From Kiritimatiellales bacterium (lineage in GTDB: Bacteria > Verrucomicrobiota > Kiritimatiellia > Kiritimatiellales > Pontiellaceae), in contig JAIPIO010000212.1 of NCBI GenBank assembly GCA_021734595.1, positions 1 through 6,936 on the forward strand: a stretch of DNA of 6,936 nucleotides, in the 5' to 3' direction. The notes beneath the pieces were generated by a model. It was not told where the DNA came from. It worked only from the letters and a program-made list of their open reading frames with translations, and did not search any database. Position numbers and translations under genes: made by a program. Position 1 is the stretch's first letter; each line of letters starts with the position of its first letter. Of the stretch, positions 6,046-6,936 are shown in pieces.

Positions 6046-6576
6046 ATGGACGTGGGTAAATTTAAGGCAAGTCGGAAGATCCTGCAGGGGTGGGTGGTCA
6101 TCCCGCCGCTGTTGATAGTCTTGGTGGGGCTGGGCTCCTATCCCATACAGCGGAAGGCGTACTGGAGCCTGAAACGCACCAAGGCCCTCCATGAAATTTT
6201 GCCAATGTTCGTGCAGATTCGCCGCGAATCCACAGAAGTGATACAGCTTTTTCAGGGTTCGGAAGACGAGATCAGCATGGAGGACCAGCTGATTTCATTT
6301 CTGCAGGAGGCCGCGCAGGAGTGCGGATTTACGGTCGATTCGGTAAACGTTGAAAGGCAAAGGTTAAAACCAGGGGAAAAGCTTCCCGTGCTGCGGGTGG
6401 CGGTTAAAGGCGTCGGAAGCTTCAACACGATCGAACGCTACCTGAACGAGGTGGCGCAGGCGGAATATTTACTGTCGGAAGAGGCCATCCGGCTGAGCCG
6501 GGCGAGAGATCAGGCGATGGATCACTATTCAGCCGAAATTATTTTTGAGCGCCTGCTGGTATCCGGTTGGCAATAA
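6046..6576 (+). CDS. pilO: PilO/GspM-like bitopic alignment protein
   Basis: Inner-membrane partner of PilN, 176 residues, a little shorter than most PilO proteins. A short basic N-terminus (MDVGKFKASRK) precedes one membrane helix at about 15-33, a helical stretch (about 38-72) and a small alpha/beta domain. That domain shows the PilO/GspM pattern: a helix LISFLQEAAQECGF (82-95), a strand, LPVLRVAVKGVGSFNTIERY (113-132) as the central strand-turn-helix, and a last strand with SAEIIFERLL (162-171). In the alignment complex PilO pairs with PilN through this periplasmic ferredoxin-like fold. The start has TAGGAG at 6034-6039, 6 bases before the ATG and 12 bases after the pilN stop. GspM is the T2SS counterpart and cannot be excluded. 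Confidence 0.8.
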   Translation: MDVGKFKASRKILQGWVVIPPLLIVLVGLGSYPIQRKAYWSLKRTKALHEILPMFVQIRRESTEVIQLFQGSEDEISMEDQLISFLQEAAQECGFTVDSVNVERQRLKPGEKLPVLRVAVKGVGSFNTIERYLNEVAQAEYLLSEEAIRLSRARDQAMDHYSAEIIFERLLVSGWQ

Positions 6577-6592
6577 CCGTTGGAGTTTAGAG

Positions 6593-6936
6593 ATGATGCG
6601 CAGAAAACAGTCAGCGGCGGCCCATGAGCAACCGGTTGAATACCGCGAGGAATCCGTGCGGCGGGAAGTGCTGGTTATGCTCGTGCTGGCGGTTCTGATT
6701 GCCGTGCCGCTTTTGTGGGCAGGCTGGAAGATCGAAACGCAGGGTCGCTCGGCAGCAAATATTAAACCCTATCTTGACATCACGCTGGAGGTGAACCGCC
6801 GTATCCGGTCGGTATATGCCAAATTAAAAACGGAAAATATTGAAATCAAGACCATCGATCCGGCAGCGGAGCTGGAAAAACTCAATCTGGCATTGCTGGC
6901 GGCGCAAGACATGGAGAAGGAAAAAAACAGGAGGAG
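6593..6936 (+). CDS. Unrecognised single-pass membrane protein, 3' truncated
   Basis: An open frame of 114 codons runs to the window edge without a stop. It starts at ATG 6593 (or the next codon, 6596) with GGAG at 6582-6585, 7 bases away, and lies 16 bases after the pilO stop, so it belongs to the same operon. The protein has a charged N-terminus of about 24 residues, one membrane helix at about 25-45 (EVLVMLVLAVLIAVPLLWAG), then a mostly charged, helix-prone region (about 60-114) rich in Glu and Lys. This is the topology of GspC, GspM or PilO. It is not a PilP lipoprotein: there is no signal peptidase II lipobox Cys. I recognise no family motif. It may supply the missing GspC- or PilP-like link to the secretin, which is inference from position only. 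Confidence 0.75.
   Translation, partial: MMRRKQSAAAHEQPVEYREESVRREVLVMLVLAVLIAVPLLWAGWKIETQGRSAANIKPYLDITLEVNRRIRSVYAKLKTENIEIKTIDPAAELEKLNLALLAAQDMEKEKNRR

Noticed and set aside
6593..6936. PilP as identity of the last gene, by analogy with pilMNOP.
   Set aside because: PilP is a lipoprotein with a signal peptidase II site; this protein has a membrane helix without Cys and a charged helical region behind it.

Overview
The window holds one run of eight genes, all on the + strand, that encode the core of a type II secretion / type IV pilus-like (T2SS/T4P) assembly machine. Every gene is read in the same direction, the gaps are short, and base composition looks even by eye (moderate GC). I see no tRNA, rRNA, CRISPR array, insertion sequence or phage gene. 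An outer-membrane secretin means a diderm (Gram-negative) bacterium. The order secretin, ATPase, platform protein, pilin, PilM, PilN, PilO is not the classical enterobacterial gsp operon or the pseudomonad pilMNOPQ cluster. From general knowledge it recalls loci of the PVC group (Kiritimatiellota, Lentisphaerota, Verrucomicrobiota), but the taxon is an inference with low confidence.

Layout. Bases 1-816 are the 3' end of a secretin gene (pore domain plus a long charged tail). Bases 862-2571 encode the GspE/PilB-type assembly ATPase and 2594-3835 the GspF/PilC-type inner-membrane platform protein. After a 124-base spacer, 3960-4367 encodes a small type IV pilin-like protein with a textbook prepilin leader. 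A 111-base spacer follows, folded into a strong imperfect hairpin (4401-4444) with a second one directly behind it (4445-4465). Then come a PilM-like actin-fold protein (4479-5438), a PilN-like protein (5440-6033), a PilO/GspM-like protein (6046-6576) and the start of an unrecognised single-pass membrane protein that runs off the window (6593-6936).

How they fit together (family knowledge applied to this locus). The pilin is cleaved by a prepilin peptidase not encoded here. The GspF-like platform, driven by the GspE-like ATPase, extracts pilins from the inner membrane into a (pseudo)pilus. PilM, PilN and PilO form the alignment collar linking the cytoplasmic motor to the periplasm, and the filament or its cargo leaves through the secretin. 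The window shows no retraction ATPase (PilT), no minor pseudopilins, no GspC or PilP and no prepilin peptidase, so pilus and secretion system cannot be told apart from this stretch.

The system is a known type. The unusual points are the hairpin pair after the pilin gene, a PilM-like protein whose three nucleotide-site motifs are all degraded, an ATPase whose N-terminal MshEN-like half-sites lack the expected Arg and Gly, and the unidentified last gene.
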